A program made the position numbers and the translations under genes. From Rhodopseudomonas boonkerdii (lineage in GTDB: Bacteria; Pseudomonadota; Alphaproteobacteria; Rhizobiales; Xanthobacteraceae): a DNA stretch of 64,000 nt. Shown here piece after piece: positions 46,302 to 55,553 of this stretch. The notes beneath the pieces were generated by a model. The model worked only from the letters and a program-made list of their open reading frames with translations, made no database searches and was not told the origin of the DNA. The DNA is taken from assembly GCF_021184025.1 (NCBI RefSeq), contig NZ_CP036537.1:1736001-1800000 (forward strand), written 5' to 3'. The stretch's first letter is position 1. Every line of letters starts with the position of its first letter.

Positions 46302-47834
46302 TTAGGCCACTGCCGATTCCACCTCGCCGACCGGTACCACCGTCACCTCCGCTTTATAACCTGGCGCCGACGCCAGGAACCGCGCATAGGCATCCGCATC
46401 CGGCGGCAAGAACTTTTCCGCCAATGCGCCGCGACGTTTCATCGTCGCTCCCATATCGTCGAGCAATTCATCGAAATGCCTGAAGTGATAGGGCGCCACG
46501 CACAGCCCGCCATAAACGCCTGCCGCCGGGCGTTCCGTCCGCTTGAAGCGTAGCATCATATCCATATTGATCTGCATGTCCCTGGCTGTCGGCTGTTTCG
46601 CCAACTTGCCATCGGCATAGCGCACCAGCCAGTTAGCGGCCATCTCGGCCGTCAGCACCGAGCAGAAGCTCGAGTTAAAGCCGACGAAGCCCAACTCCGG
46701 CAGGTCGGGATTGGCGATCACGCGATAGAGACGATACTGCCCGTCGGGCTGGATCAGCCTGTCGCGATAAGCCCGCGGCAGAAACGGTACATCGAGCTTG
46801 AAGCCGATGGCGAGAACCGCGATATCGGCATCGACGCGCTGGCCGCCAGACATCACGACGGTCTTGCCGTCATAGTGATCGAACGTGCCGCGGATCGCCG
46901 TGATGCGGCCGTCGGCCACCATCGGAAAGAAGCCCGGCGTAGCGATCGGCACCGAACAGTTCACGCCGTCCTCGATACGGCCCTCCGGCACCATGTTGCA
47001 CGCGCTGAGCTTGAGTTGGATCTTGAGCAGGCTTTCCAGCCCGCGCCAATGCGCCCAGACGAATGGTTTTGCGATGGCATGCTTGATGCGCGAAAGCGCG
47101 CTCAGTCCCCAGCCGGGAAACATCTCTTCCTGTGCACGGATATAGAGGATGCGCTTGAAGTTGATGAGGCCGCCGACAAAATAGGGGATGCGCCACACCG
47201 GTTCGCGATAGACGAAGGTGACGGCGCTGGCGCCGGCCTTCACCGAATGCACGGCGATATCGGTGGCGGATTTCGAGCCGCCGAGCACCACGATTTTCTT
47301 GCCTTTGACGCGCGACGGATCGGTATGTTCGGCCGAATGCAGGATTACGCCGCCGGCGGCCTTGAAGCCGTCCTCACCAGGGTGATGCAGTTCCTTGCGC
47401 TCGTTGAACTGACCGGTGCAGACGGCCACGAAATCGTAGCTCGTCTCGCTGGTGACGCCGGTGTTGTCGGTTGTCGTGAGCGTCCAGCCGGGCTGACCGT
47501 CATCGCGCCGCGCCATGCCGACGACCGTCGTTCTGAACTGCATCAGCGGCAGTAGACCATGGTTGTGAGCATAGTCGGTGAGATACGCATGAACCTGCGG
47601 TCCCTTCGGCCACTCGGGATAATTGGCCGGCATCGGCATGTCAGTGAAGCGATAGAGCTCCTTCGGACTCTGCGTCTGCACCTCCGGATAGGATCGTGCC
47701 GGCTCCCAGACGCCGCCGAGATCGCCGCTGCGTTCGACAATGGTGACCCGGTGGCCATGGCTCGCAAAGGCCTTGGCCGCCGCAAGACCGGCAATGCCGG
47801 CACCGATGACGCAGACGTTCTTTTGCATGACCAT
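46302..47834 (-). CDS. flavin-containing monooxygenase (FMO / Baeyer-Villiger class B)
   Basis: 510 aa. First Rossmann motif VIGAGIAGLAAAKAF (9-23), ERSGDLGGVWEPARSYP (34-50), VCTGQFNERKELHHPGED (about 137-154) and the NADPH motif VVLGGSKSATDIA (about 174-186). FAD- and NADPH-dependent oxygenation of a soft nucleophile or ketone is expected. The exact FMO fingerprint FxGxxxHxxxY was not seen, so substrate and subclass are open. It is downstream of a small cupin gene and divergent from an AraC-type regulator. Confidence 0.87.
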   Translation of the reverse strand: MVMQKNVCVIGAGIAGLAAAKAFASHGHRVTIVERSGDLGGVWEPARSYPEVQTQSPKELYRFTDMPMPANYPEWPKGPQVHAYLTDYAHNHGLLPLMQFRTTVVGMARRDDGQPGWTLTTTDNTGVTSETSYDFVAVCTGQFNERKELHHPGEDGFKAAGGVILHSAEHTDPSRVKGKKIVVLGGSKSATDIAVHSVKAGASAVTFVYREPVWRIPYFVGGLINFKRILYIRAQEEMFPGWGLSALSRIKHAIAKPFVWAHWRGLESLLKIQLKLSACNMVPEGRIEDGVNCSVPIATPGFFPMVADGRITAIRGTFDHYDGKTVVMSGGQRVDADIAVLAIGFKLDVPFLPRAYRDRLIQPDGQYRLYRVIANPDLPELGFVGFNSSFCSVLTAEMAANWLVRYADGKLAKQPTARDMQINMDMMLRFKRTERPAAGVYGGLCVAPYHFRHFDELLDDMGATMKRRGALAEKFLPPDADAYARFLASAPGYKAEVTVVPVGEVESAVA

Positions 47835-47930
47835 GATCGTGTCTCCTGTTGTCGAATTCGGGACGTGCGATCCCGCCCGCGCAAACGAATGCCTGCGCGA
47901 TGGATCAGTGATTGAGCTGTGGAGCGACCG

Positions 47931-48380
47931 TTAGTCGTTGGCTTCCGGCGGGAGGAAGTCGACCTCGTGCTCGGCGGAAATACGCACGATCTCGGCAACG
48001 TCGGTGAGATTATCGAGCTTCTTGAACAGAGCCTCGAGCTTCGCCGCCGGCGACACCCAGAACAAAGCGCGGCACGGCTTGTCGGATTTGTTGAAATAGC
48101 CATGCGGAATGCCGCGTGGCATGCGCACGAGATCGCCGGCATGGGCGCGCACCCATTTACCGTCCAGCTTGAGGTCGAGCGTGCCTTCCTGCACCAGGAT
48201 GAATTCCTCCTGGGTTGGATGGATATGCACCGGTACGAACTGGCCGGGATCGCTATTGGTCTCGAACGCAAAGGTCGAATCCGTCACGGCCTTGGGATAG
48301 TAGACCTGGCCCAGGATGTTCCAGGTTACGCCGCCATATCCGGTGCCGTTTTCGGTAATGCCCTTCTCAAGCTCTGCCAT
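47931..48380 (-). CDS. cupin domain protein, paralogue 1
   Basis: 149 aa from the ATG at 48380 with GGAG 7 bases upstream. Single cupin: FVPVHIHPTQEEFILVQEG carries the His-x-His...Glu metal motif (about 48-66) and RMPRGIPHGYFN has the second-motif His (about 91-102). It is clearly related to the cupin at 55554-56012 (shared ILGQ, PPHIHP/PVHIHP, GIPHG and FWVSP segments). Possible roles are dioxygenase-like or ligand-binding; none can be proven. It lies 97 bases upstream of the FMO gene on the same strand. Confidence 0.85.
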   Translation of the reverse strand: MAELEKGITENGTGYGGVTWNILGQVYYPKAVTDSTFAFETNSDPGQFVPVHIHPTQEEFILVQEGTLDLKLDGKWVRAHAGDLVRMPRGIPHGYFNKSDKPCRALFWVSPAAKLEALFKKLDNLTDVAEIVRISAEHEVDFLPPEAND

Positions 48381-48616
48381 CGCTCGCTCCTCCATTGTCT
48401 CGCTGGGAAGATGCTGCGTCGGATGCAACGCCTTGGCTAGCCGCTTAACGAAATCCCTGTCCGGTTGACGAAATAATCGATTACCGGGATGTGCCGTTCT
48501 GCAGCAAATCTGCCCCTTGATTGTGCAGGGCGGCAAAAATTGCAGCGGCTGGGTTGCTTGTTCGGCGTACTGCGCGTTGACTAGTATCAATTCCCGACAG
48601 TGCGAGTGATCGGGCC

Positions 48617-49642
48617 ATGATGACGGGTGGAACGGTTTCGATGAGCGGCAGCGCGGCGCCTGATCGGCTCGCGGCGTTCTCGCGCGTATGGACCGATGAT
48701 GTCGACGAGGCTGCCGACGCCATTGGCCGTATTTTCTGTCCGCACGCGCTGACGCCGGTCGCGCGCACCGCACCGTACTTTCACGCCCGGCACAACAGCG
48801 CTGGCTTTGGTGACTTCTCGGTCAACTATGTCTCCTATGGCGGATCGGTGGACATCGATCCCGGCTGCCTCGACCGCTTTTTTCTGCTGCAGGTGCCGCT
48901 ACGTGGCCGCGCCCGTGTGAACTGTGGCGGGGGCGTCGTCGATGCCGCACCGGAACGGACGGCATCGTTGCTGTCGCCGACGCTGCCGACGCGTATGGCT
49001 TGGCAGGACGACTGCGCCAAGTTGATCCTGCTGATGGATCGGCGCGTGGTCGAGCAGCGCGCCGCAGCGCTGGCGGAGCGCGGCGCGCGCGTCATCGAAT
49101 TCGATCCTGAGATCGATCTGTCGTCATCCTTCGGTCGCGCCTTGCGCGCGCAGCTCGACTATCTCGTCGATCTCGCCGAGCATGCCGGGCCGGAGCAGGC
49201 GTTTTCTCCGACACTCACTGCCATGCTGCGCGAGGCGGCGCTGAGCCTGTTGCTCACCGGCCAGCGCCACAGCTTTACCGATGCCATCGCGCAGATGGAT
49301 CTTCGCCCCGCGCCATTGCCTGGCGTGCTGCGCAAGGCTCGCCATTATCTTGAGGCCCATGCCGCCGAGCCACTCGATCTGGAGCGCATGGCGCGTGCCG
49401 CCGGCATCGGTATCCGCTCCCTGCAGCTCGGCTTCCAGCGGCACTTCGGCACCTCTATCTCACAGATGCTGCAGGACATCCGCCTGACGCATCTGCATGC
49501 GCGTCTCACCGCCGCCCAGCCTTGCGAGCGGGTGATCGATATCGCCTTCGATCTCGGTTTCACCCATCCGAGCCGCATGGCCAGCGCCTATCGCGCGCGC
49601 TTCGGCGAAAGCCCGTCGGACACGCTGCGGCGCGGCGGGTGA
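48617..49642 (+). CDS. AraC-family transcriptional regulator
   Basis: 341 aa. The N-terminal part is an AraC-binding-like domain of the aromatic-catabolism regulators (FSVNYVSYGGSVDIDPGCLD, about 75-94). The C-terminal AraC/XylS HTH pair includes DLERMARAAGIGIRSLQLGF (about 254-273) and RVIDIAFDLGFTHPSRMASA (about 305-324). The ATG at 48617 is chosen; a second Met two to nine codons in is possible. It is divergent from the cupin/FMO pair and is probably its activator; the 236-base intergenic region shows no clear palindrome. Confidence 0.9.
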   Translation: MMTGGTVSMSGSAAPDRLAAFSRVWTDDVDEAADAIGRIFCPHALTPVARTAPYFHARHNSAGFGDFSVNYVSYGGSVDIDPGCLDRFFLLQVPLRGRARVNCGGGVVDAAPERTASLLSPTLPTRMAWQDDCAKLILLMDRRVVEQRAAALAERGARVIEFDPEIDLSSSFGRALRAQLDYLVDLAEHAGPEQAFSPTLTAMLREAALSLLLTGQRHSFTDAIAQMDLRPAPLPGVLRKARHYLEAHAAEPLDLERMARAAGIGIRSLQLGFQRHFGTSISQMLQDIRLTHLHARLTAAQPCERVIDIAFDLGFTHPSRMASAYRARFGESPSDTLRRGG

Positions 49643-49682
49643 TGTTGCCGCTTTTGGCGTCAGTGCGCTTTCTTGCAAAAGC

Positions 49683-49694
49683 TTGAAGTTTAAA
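49683..49694 (+). promoter_or_regulatory. MarR-type operator dyad upstream of the SDR/enoyl-CoA hydratase unit
   Basis: TTGA-AGTT-TAAA, 38 bases before the ATG at 49733, followed by a -10-like TAAAAT (49691-49696). The -35 is not at the canonical distance here. Confidence 0.55.
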
Positions 49695-49732
49695 ATATAT
49701 CCGGCAGGCGCATCCAAGCTGGAAGGCCTGCC

Positions 49733-50491
49733 ATGTCCTTGTCTCGTTCCTCCCACGCTCTGGTCACCGGCGGCGGCCGCGGCATCGGCCGCGCGATTGC
49801 CGCTTCGCTGGTGCAGGCTGGCGCGACCGTCACCATTATGGGCCGCAATCGCGCCGTGCTCGACGAGGTGATTGCCGCGGGTGACGCTCATCATGCGCTG
49901 TCCGCCGATGTCTCCGATCAAGCCGCGATGCAGGCGGTCATAGCTGAAGCTGCGAACCGCCAGCCCATCGACATCCTCGTCGCCAATGCCGGTGCTGCCG
50001 AGTCCGCGCCTTTCCTCAAATCCGACGCCGCGTTGTTCCAATGTATGATGGATGTGAATTTCATGGGCGTCGTTCATGCGGTTCATGCCGTGCTGCCGGA
50101 CATGGTCGCACGCAGGCAGGGCCGTATTATCGCCGTCGCGTCCACCGCCGGCCTCAAGGGCTACGGCTATGTCAGCGCCTATGTCGCTGCGAAACATGCC
50201 GTCATTGGCCTTGTGCGTTCGCTGGCGCTCGAAGTTGCGACGAAAAACGTCACCGTCAATGCGGTGTGCCCGGGTTTCACCGAAACCGATCTGCTCGAAG
50301 GCTCCATCGACAATATCATGAGCAAGACCGGTCGCACCCGCGAGCAGGCCATCGCCGAACTCGCGAAGCACAATCCACAGGGCCGTCTCGTGCAGCCCGC
50401 TGAAGTTGCTGATGCCGTGTTGTGGCTTTGCGGCGCGGGCGCGGGTTCCATCACCGGGCAGAGCATCGCCGTGGCCGGCGGCGAGGTGTAG
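49733..50491 (+). CDS. short-chain dehydrogenase/reductase
   Basis: 252 aa, classical SDR. Cofactor motif TGGGRGIGRAI (about 12-22), NAG at about 86-88 (VANAGAA), catalytic Ser in VASTAG, and YVAAK (Tyr-x-x-x-Lys, about 152-156). It probably oxidises a 3-hydroxyacyl-CoA to the 3-keto form in ring degradation, as in related aromatic clusters. It is followed 39 bases downstream by an enoyl-CoA hydratase, an operon under one dyad operator. Confidence 0.9.
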   Translation: MSLSRSSHALVTGGGRGIGRAIAASLVQAGATVTIMGRNRAVLDEVIAAGDAHHALSADVSDQAAMQAVIAEAANRQPIDILVANAGAAESAPFLKSDAALFQCMMDVNFMGVVHAVHAVLPDMVARRQGRIIAVASTAGLKGYGYVSAYVAAKHAVIGLVRSLALEVATKNVTVNAVCPGFTETDLLEGSIDNIMSKTGRTREQAIAELAKHNPQGRLVQPAEVADAVLWLCGAGAGSITGQSIAVAGGEV

Positions 50492-50530
50492 GCTCGGATC
50501 AACGAGATAAACGAATATCAGGGAGACGTC

Positions 50531-51382
50531 ATGACCGCACTCGTCAAGAACACCATCGCCAATCCCGTCACGCTGCCGCTGACAAGCTATAGGCCCGAGC
50601 ATTTTCTGCTCAGCGTGGATGGCAGCGTCGCGACGGTGACACTCAATCGCCCTGACAAGAAGAACCCGCTGACCTTCCAGAGCTACCGAGAACTCACCGA
50701 TTTCTTCCGCGCCTGCGCTTTCGATGATCAGGTCACCACCATCGTCGTCACCGGCGCCGGCGGCAATTTCTCGTCGGGCGGCGACGTGTTCGAGATCATC
50801 GGCCCGCTGATCGAGATGAACACCAAGGATCTCACCGCGTTCACGCGCATGACCGGCGATCTCGTCAAGGCCATGCGCGCCTGCCCGCAGCCGATCGTCG
50901 CCGCCGTCGAAGGCATCTGCGCCGGCGCCGGCGCGATCATGGCGATGGCATCCGACATGCGCCTCGCCGCCACCGGCGCCAAGGTCGGCTTCCTGTTCAA
51001 CAAGGTCGGCCTCGCCGGCTGCGACATGGGGGCCTGCGCAATCCTGCCGCGCATCATCGGTCAGGCGCGTGCCTCGGAGCTGCTTTATACCGGCCGTTTC
51101 ATGGGGGCGGAGGAGGGCGAGCGCTGGGGCTTCTTCAGCCGCATCGTCGCGCCGGAGGAGGTGCTGGCCCAGGCCCAGGCGCTGGCGAAATCGATCTCCG
51201 AAGGCCCGACCTATGCCAACACCATGACCAAGCGGATGCTATCGATGGAATGGGCGATGTCGGTGGAAGAAGCCATCGAGGCCGAAGCCGTGGCCCAGGC
51301 GCTGTGCATGACCACCGAGGATTTCTCGCGCGCCTATCATGCGTTTGCGAACAAGCAGAAGCCGAAATTCGAGGGAAATTGA
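50531..51382 (+). CDS. enoyl-CoA hydratase/isomerase family protein
   Basis: 283 aa crotonase-family protein. First oxyanion-hole motif [14 protein letters not shown] (about 76-89), second [23 protein letters not shown] (about 126-148). The usual catalytic-Glu region reads [16 protein letters not shown] (about 159-174), where the common Glu/Gly pair is replaced by Gly-Cys-Asp. This can shift function toward hydrolase or isomerase reactions. It lies downstream of the SDR. An upstream N-terminal extension of about 25 residues precedes the crotonase core. Confidence 0.88.
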   Translation: MTALVKNTIANPVTLPLTSYRPEHFLLSVDGSVATVTLNRPDKKNPLTFQSYRELTDFFRACAFDDQVTTIVVTGAGGNFSSGGDVFEIIGPLIEMNTKDLTAFTRMTGDLVKAMRACPQPIVAAVEGICAGAGAIMAMASDMRLAATGAKVGFLFNKVGLAGCDMGACAILPRIIGQARASELLYTGRFMGAEEGERWGFFSRIVAPEEVLAQAQALAKSISEGPTYANTMTKRMLSMEWAMSVEEAIEAEAVAQALCMTTEDFSRAYHAFANKQKPKFEGN

Positions 51383-51391
51383 GGCCTTGCG

Positions 51392-51500
51392 GTCGTCACT
51401 GCGAGGAGCGTAGCGACGAAGCAATCCAGCTCCCGGCTTTCTGGATTGCTTCGCCCAAACGAATTGCTTCGCAATTCGTCAGGGAGCGCAATGACGACGG
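51392..51500. repeat. family E repeat, copy 2
   Basis: GCGACGAAGCAATCCAGC, GGATTGCTTCGC, then ACGAATTGCTTCGCAATTCGT (palindrome) and GGAGCGCAATGACGACG. It follows the enoyl-CoA hydratase stop and is related to 42051-42163. Confidence 0.8.
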
Positions 51501-51565
51501 ACATGACCTTTTGATAGGCATCAAGGCCTGCGGATTGCCGGTTTGTCGGGCTTGCCAGAAATTAC

Positions 51566-51577
51566 TTTAGGTTTAAA
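51566..51577 (+). promoter_or_regulatory. MarR-type operator dyad overlapping the promoter of the monooxygenase-reductase gene
   Basis: TTTA-GGTT-TAAA. The -35-like TTGCCA (51552-51557) and the -10-like TAAAAT (51574-51579) are 16 bases apart, and the dyad covers the spacer end and -10. It is 34 bases before the ATG at 51612. TTGCCA and TAAAAT each differ at one or two positions from the sigma-70 consensus. Confidence 0.65.
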
Positions 51578-51611
51578 ATATTTCCCATCAGTCACGACTG
51601 CGGAGGCGGAC

Positions 51612-53963
51612 ATGAAGATCGCGATCATCGGGGGCGGGCCGGCTGGTCTCTATTCTGCAATCCTGCTCAAGAAGCAGCGGCCGCAAGCTGACATCACGGT
51701 CTATGAGCGCAACCGTGCCGACGACACGTTCGGCTTCGGTGTCGTGTTCTCCGATACCACGCTCGACACCTTCGAGAAGCACGATCTTCCCAGCTATCAG
51801 CGCATCACCCAGGAGTTCGCCTACTGGGATGATATCGCCATCCACTTCCGCGGCACCCGGCACCGCATTGGCGGAAACGGTTTCTGCGGCTGTTCGCGCC
51901 GCACGCTGCTCCTGATCCTGCAGGATCGTGCGCGCGAGCTTGGGGTCCATCTGATCTTCGAAGCCGACATCACGGATGAAACGCGTTTCGCCGATTGCGA
52001 TCTCGTTCTCCTTGCAGACGGGATCAACAGCCATTTTCGCAACAAGTATGTTGAGCACTTCTCGCCTGAGATCGATTGGCGCACCAACAAGTTTGCATGG
52101 ATGGGCTCGACCAAGCCGCTCGATGCCTTCACCTTCCTGTTCCAGGACACCGAGTGGGGTCCCTTCATCGCCCATGCCTATCAGTATGAAGTCGGCCACT
52201 CGACCTGGATTTTCGAGACCGATGCCGAGACCTTCAAGCGCGCGGGCCTCGAAGGCCTTGGCGAACAGGAGTCCGCCGATCGCATGCATGCGATCTTCAA
52301 GGACTTTCTCGGCGACCACAAGCTGCTGATCAACCGTTCTATGTGGCGCAATTTTCCGATGATGCGCAACAAGCGCTGGGTGAAGGACAATATGGTCCTG
52401 CTCGGCGACGCCAAGGCGACCGCGCATTTCTCCATCGGCTCCGGCACCAAGCTGGCGATGGAAGACGCCATCGCACTCGCCGATGCCATGGCGAAGGCAC
52501 CGACGGTGGAAGCCGCCTTGCTCGCCTATGAAACCGGCCGCCGCGAGGAGGTGGAAAAGATCCAGCATTCCGCTGACGTTTCGCTGGTCTGGTTTGAACA
52601 CGTCGATCGGTTCTGGGATTTCGACCCCGTGCAATTTGCATTCGGCGTGATGACGCGTTCCAAGGCGATCACCTATGACAATCTCGCCATGCGCGCGCCG
52701 GATTTCGTCAGGCAGGTGGACAAGGTGTTTGCCAAGCAGGTGCGGGCAGCCGGCTTCGATGTCGATGTCGAAAAGCCGGAAGTGCCGATGTTCCAACCGT
52801 TCAAAATGCGTGACATGGTGCTCGCCAATCGCACCGTCGTGTCGCCGATGTGTATGTACTCGGCCAAGGACGGCATGCCGAACGACTTTCATCTCGTCCA
52901 TTATGGCGCGCGTGCCATGGGCGGTGCCGGTCTCGTCTTCACCGAGATGGTCTGTGTCGGCAAGGATGCCCGTATCACGCCCGGTTGCGCCGGCATCTGG
53001 ACCGACGAGCAGGAAGCGCAGTGGAAGCGCATTGTCGATTTCGTGCACGGCAATTCGGCGGCCAAGATCTGCCTGCAGCTCGGCCATGCCGGGCGCAAGG
53101 GAGCCAGCAAGCTGATGTGGGAGGGCATGGACCGTCCGCTCAAGGAAGGGGCATGGGACATAGTTTCCGCGTCGCCGCTGCCTTATTTCCCGGACAGCCA
53201 GATCCCGGCTGAACTCGACCGCGCCGGTATGGACCGCATCAAGCAGGAATTCGTGGAAGCCACGATCCGCGGCGATCGCGCCGGCTTCGACATGCTGGAG
53301 ATGCACACCGCGCACGGCTATCTGCTCGCAAGCTTCCTGTCGCCGCTCACCAACCACCGCACCGACGACTATGGCGGCCCGCTGGAGAACCGCCTGCGCT
53401 TTCCGCTCGAAGTCTTCCACGCCATGCGTGAGGCCTGGCCGAAGCACAAGCCGATGTCGGTGCGCATCTCGGCGACCGACTGGGCGGAAGGCGGTAACAC
53501 CGGCGATGACGCCGTGGAGATCGCGCGTGCTTTCGCCGAGGCCGGCGTCGATCTCGCCGATGTCTCGACCGGCCAGACGGTGAAGGAATCGCGCCCGATT
53601 TATGGCCGCATGTTCCAGACGCCATATTCCGATCAGGTCCGCAACGAGGCCCATGTCGCGACCATGTGCGTCGGCAACATCACCACGGCGGATCAGGTGA
53701 ATACGATTTTGGCCGCGGGCCGTGCCGATCTAGTCGCACTCGGCCGTCCGCATCTGACGGACCCGTCCTTCACCATCAAGGCTGCGGCCTGGTATGGCGC
53801 CAAGGATGCCTATGCGCCGCCGCAATATATGCCCGGCAAGGACCAGATCTTCCGCAACAGCGTGCGTGACAGACAGGATTTCGACGACCTGAAAATTAAG
53901 GCTAAGCCGAAAACCCGCGCCGAAATGCGTGCCGAAGCGGCAAAGTCGCTTGCCGCCGAATGA
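51612..53963 (+). CDS. 2-aminobenzoyl-CoA/salicylyl-CoA monooxygenase-reductase fusion
   Basis: 783 aa from the ATG at 51612 (GGAGGCGG upstream). The N-terminal half is a flavoprotein hydroxylase: [13 protein letters not shown] (4-16), VLLADGIN, and [20 protein letters not shown]. The C-terminal half (from about 395) is an Old Yellow Enzyme/NADH:flavin reductase: [43 protein letters not shown] and [13 protein letters not shown]. This domain order is that of aminobenzoyl-CoA monooxygenase/reductase and salicylyl-CoA 5-hydroxylase fusions, which hydroxylate and reduce the ring of an ortho-substituted benzoyl-CoA aerobically. Which substrate is used cannot be read here. Confidence 0.9.
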   Translation: MKIAIIGGGPAGLYSAILLKKQRPQADITVYERNRADDTFGFGVVFSDTTLDTFEKHDLPSYQRITQEFAYWDDIAIHFRGTRHRIGGNGFCGCSRRTLLLILQDRARELGVHLIFEADITDETRFADCDLVLLADGINSHFRNKYVEHFSPEIDWRTNKFAWMGSTKPLDAFTFLFQDTEWGPFIAHAYQYEVGHSTWIFETDAETFKRAGLEGLGEQESADRMHAIFKDFLGDHKLLINRSMWRNFPMMRNKRWVKDNMVLLGDAKATAHFSIGSGTKLAMEDAIALADAMAKAPTVEAALLAYETGRREEVEKIQHSADVSLVWFEHVDRFWDFDPVQFAFGVMTRSKAITYDNLAMRAPDFVRQVDKVFAKQVRAAGFDVDVEKPEVPMFQPFKMRDMVLANRTVVSPMCMYSAKDGMPNDFHLVHYGARAMGGAGLVFTEMVCVGKDARITPGCAGIWTDEQEAQWKRIVDFVHGNSAAKICLQLGHAGRKGASKLMWEGMDRPLKEGAWDIVSASPLPYFPDSQIPAELDRAGMDRIKQEFVEATIRGDRAGFDMLEMHTAHGYLLASFLSPLTNHRTDDYGGPLENRLRFPLEVFHAMREAWPKHKPMSVRISATDWAEGGNTGDDAVEIARAFAEAGVDLADVSTGQTVKESRPIYGRMFQTPYSDQVRNEAHVATMCVGNITTADQVNTILAAGRADLVALGRPHLTDPSFTIKAAAWYGAKDAYAPPQYMPGKDQIFRNSVRDRQDFDDLKIKAKPKTRAEMRAEAAKSLAAE

Positions 53964-53990
53964 TTGGGCATGCGACGTTAACCGGTACTT

Positions 53991-54042
53991 GTAGGATGGA
54001 TTTCGCTGCGGCGCGATGCGCCTGCGCTCTACCCATCCTACG
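53991..54042. repeat. family C repeat, copy 2
   Basis: GTAGGATGGATTTCGC and GCGCTCTACCCATCCTACG arms with a GCGCGATGCGC centre, lying between the fusion gene and the FAD monooxygenase gene. Confidence 0.8.
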
Positions 54043-54062
54043 ATCTGAGTGTGGAGAGTGTG

Positions 54063-55313
54063 ATGAAAGCGATCATCGTTGGCGGCGGCATCGGCGGTTT
54101 GACCACGGCATTGATGCTGCGGGCCCGTGGCATTTCATGCGAGCTGTTCGAGCAGGCGGACACGATCCGCGAGCTCGGCGTCGGCATCAACACGCTGACC
54201 CACGCGATCCGCGAACTCACCGGCCTCGGCTTGCTCGACAGGCTCGATGCCGTCGCGATCCGCACCGACGAACTGCATTATCTCAACCGTCACGGCCAGG
54301 AAGTCTGGCGCGAGAAACGCGGCTATGGCGCCGGCTTCGACGTGCCGCAATTCTCGATCCATCGTGGCCGTTTGCAAAGTGTGATCCACCACGCGGTGGA
54401 AGAGCGTCTCGGCACCGAAGCGATCCACACCGGCTGCAAGCTCGGTTATTTCACGCAAGATGAAGGCGGCGTCACTGCCTATTTCTTCGATCGCAACAAC
54501 AACCATGTCGAGACCGCGCGTGGCGATATCCTGATTGGCGCCGACGGCATTCACTCCAAGGTGCGCGCGACGCTCTTCCCGAATGAGGGCGGTCCGATCT
54601 GGAACGGTCTGATGCTGTGGCGCGGTGCGCGCGACTGGCCATCCTTTCTCACCGGCAATTCGATGATCGTGGCCGGCGGCCTGCATGCCAAGGTGGTGGT
54701 CTATCCGATCGCCGAGGGCGACACTCCTGGCAATCGCCTGACCAACTGGGCCGTACTGGTGAAGACCGGCGAGGGCGGCTCGCTGCCGCCGCGCCGCGAA
54801 GATTGGTCCCGGCCGGGCAAGCGCGAAGAGCTGATGCCCCATGTGGCACGCTTCAAGGTGCCGCACATCGATGTGCCCGCGCTGATATCAGCGACACCGG
54901 AATTCTGGGAATATCCCTGCTGTGACCGCGACCCCTTGCCATACTGGTCGAGCGGCCGCGTGACGCTGCTTGGGGACGCCGCGCATCCGATGTATCCGGT
55001 TGGCTCCAACGGAGCCTCGCAGGCGATCCTCGATGCCCGCGCGCTGGCGGACTCGCTGGCCCATGCGGAGCATCCGCGTCAGGCGTTGATGGCCTATGAG
55101 CGCAAGCGTCTGCCGATGACGGCGGAAATCGTGCGTGCCAATCGCCGCGGCGGGCCGGAAGGTGTCATCGATGCGGTCGAGCAGATCGCGCCGGACGGCT
55201 TCGACAATATCGACAACGTGCTGAGCTATGCGCAGCGCGAGGCCATCGTGAAGGGCTACGCGCACAAAGCGGGCTTCGGCGCGCAGCCGGGATTGCAGGT
55301 GGTGAACGGCTGA
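54063..55313 (+). CDS. FAD-dependent aromatic monooxygenase (salicylate hydroxylase/UbiH type)
   Basis: 416 aa from the ATG at 54063; an in-frame GTG at 54051 would add four residues. Class A flavoprotein hydroxylase motifs are IIVGGGIGGLTTALML (4-19), the DG motif GADGIHSKVRATL (about 158-170) and TLLGDAAHPMYPVGSNGASQ (about 302-321). NAD(P)H-dependent ring hydroxylation is expected, of a free aromatic acid. It lies 100 bases after the fusion gene on the same strand, so both may be co-transcribed, though a repeat sits between. Confidence 0.9.
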   Translation: MKAIIVGGGIGGLTTALMLRARGISCELFEQADTIRELGVGINTLTHAIRELTGLGLLDRLDAVAIRTDELHYLNRHGQEVWREKRGYGAGFDVPQFSIHRGRLQSVIHHAVEERLGTEAIHTGCKLGYFTQDEGGVTAYFFDRNNNHVETARGDILIGADGIHSKVRATLFPNEGGPIWNGLMLWRGARDWPSFLTGNSMIVAGGLHAKVVVYPIAEGDTPGNRLTNWAVLVKTGEGGSLPPRREDWSRPGKREELMPHVARFKVPHIDVPALISATPEFWEYPCCDRDPLPYWSSGRVTLLGDAAHPMYPVGSNGASQAILDARALADSLAHAEHPRQALMAYERKRLPMTAEIVRANRRGGPEGVIDAVEQIAPDGFDNIDNVLSYAQREAIVKGYAHKAGFGAQPGLQVVNG

Positions 55314-55380
55314 TCTTTCTTGCTCCCTCTCCCGCGAGCGCAGGGCTATCCCATATGGTTGCCGAAAGGAGCCTGCGGCC

Positions 55381-55499
55381 ATCCTTCGAGACGCGGCCGA
55401 AGACGGCCGCTCCTCAGGATGAGGGGAGAGTATGGTGGCGCCGTCGAAGACCCTCATGGTGAGGAGCCCGCGAAGCGGGCGTCTCGAACCATGCAGGCC
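55381..55499. repeat. repeat family A, copy 5 (module order reversed)
   Basis: Module 2 (CCTTCGAGACGCGGC to GCTCCTCAGGATGAGG), then module 1 (CCCTCATGGTGAGGAGCCCG to CGTCTCGAACCATGC). It lies in the 240-base gap between the convergent monooxygenase and cupin genes. Confidence 0.85.
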
Positions 55500-55553
55500 G
55501 AGCACCATCCTCACCCATATGTGATAGCCATGCCACGCAAGCGGGGATAAGTC

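Noticed and set aside
51588..53654. 688-codon antisense frame over the monooxygenase-reductase fusion
   Set aside because: The plus-strand gene has all catalytic motifs; the antisense frame shows none.
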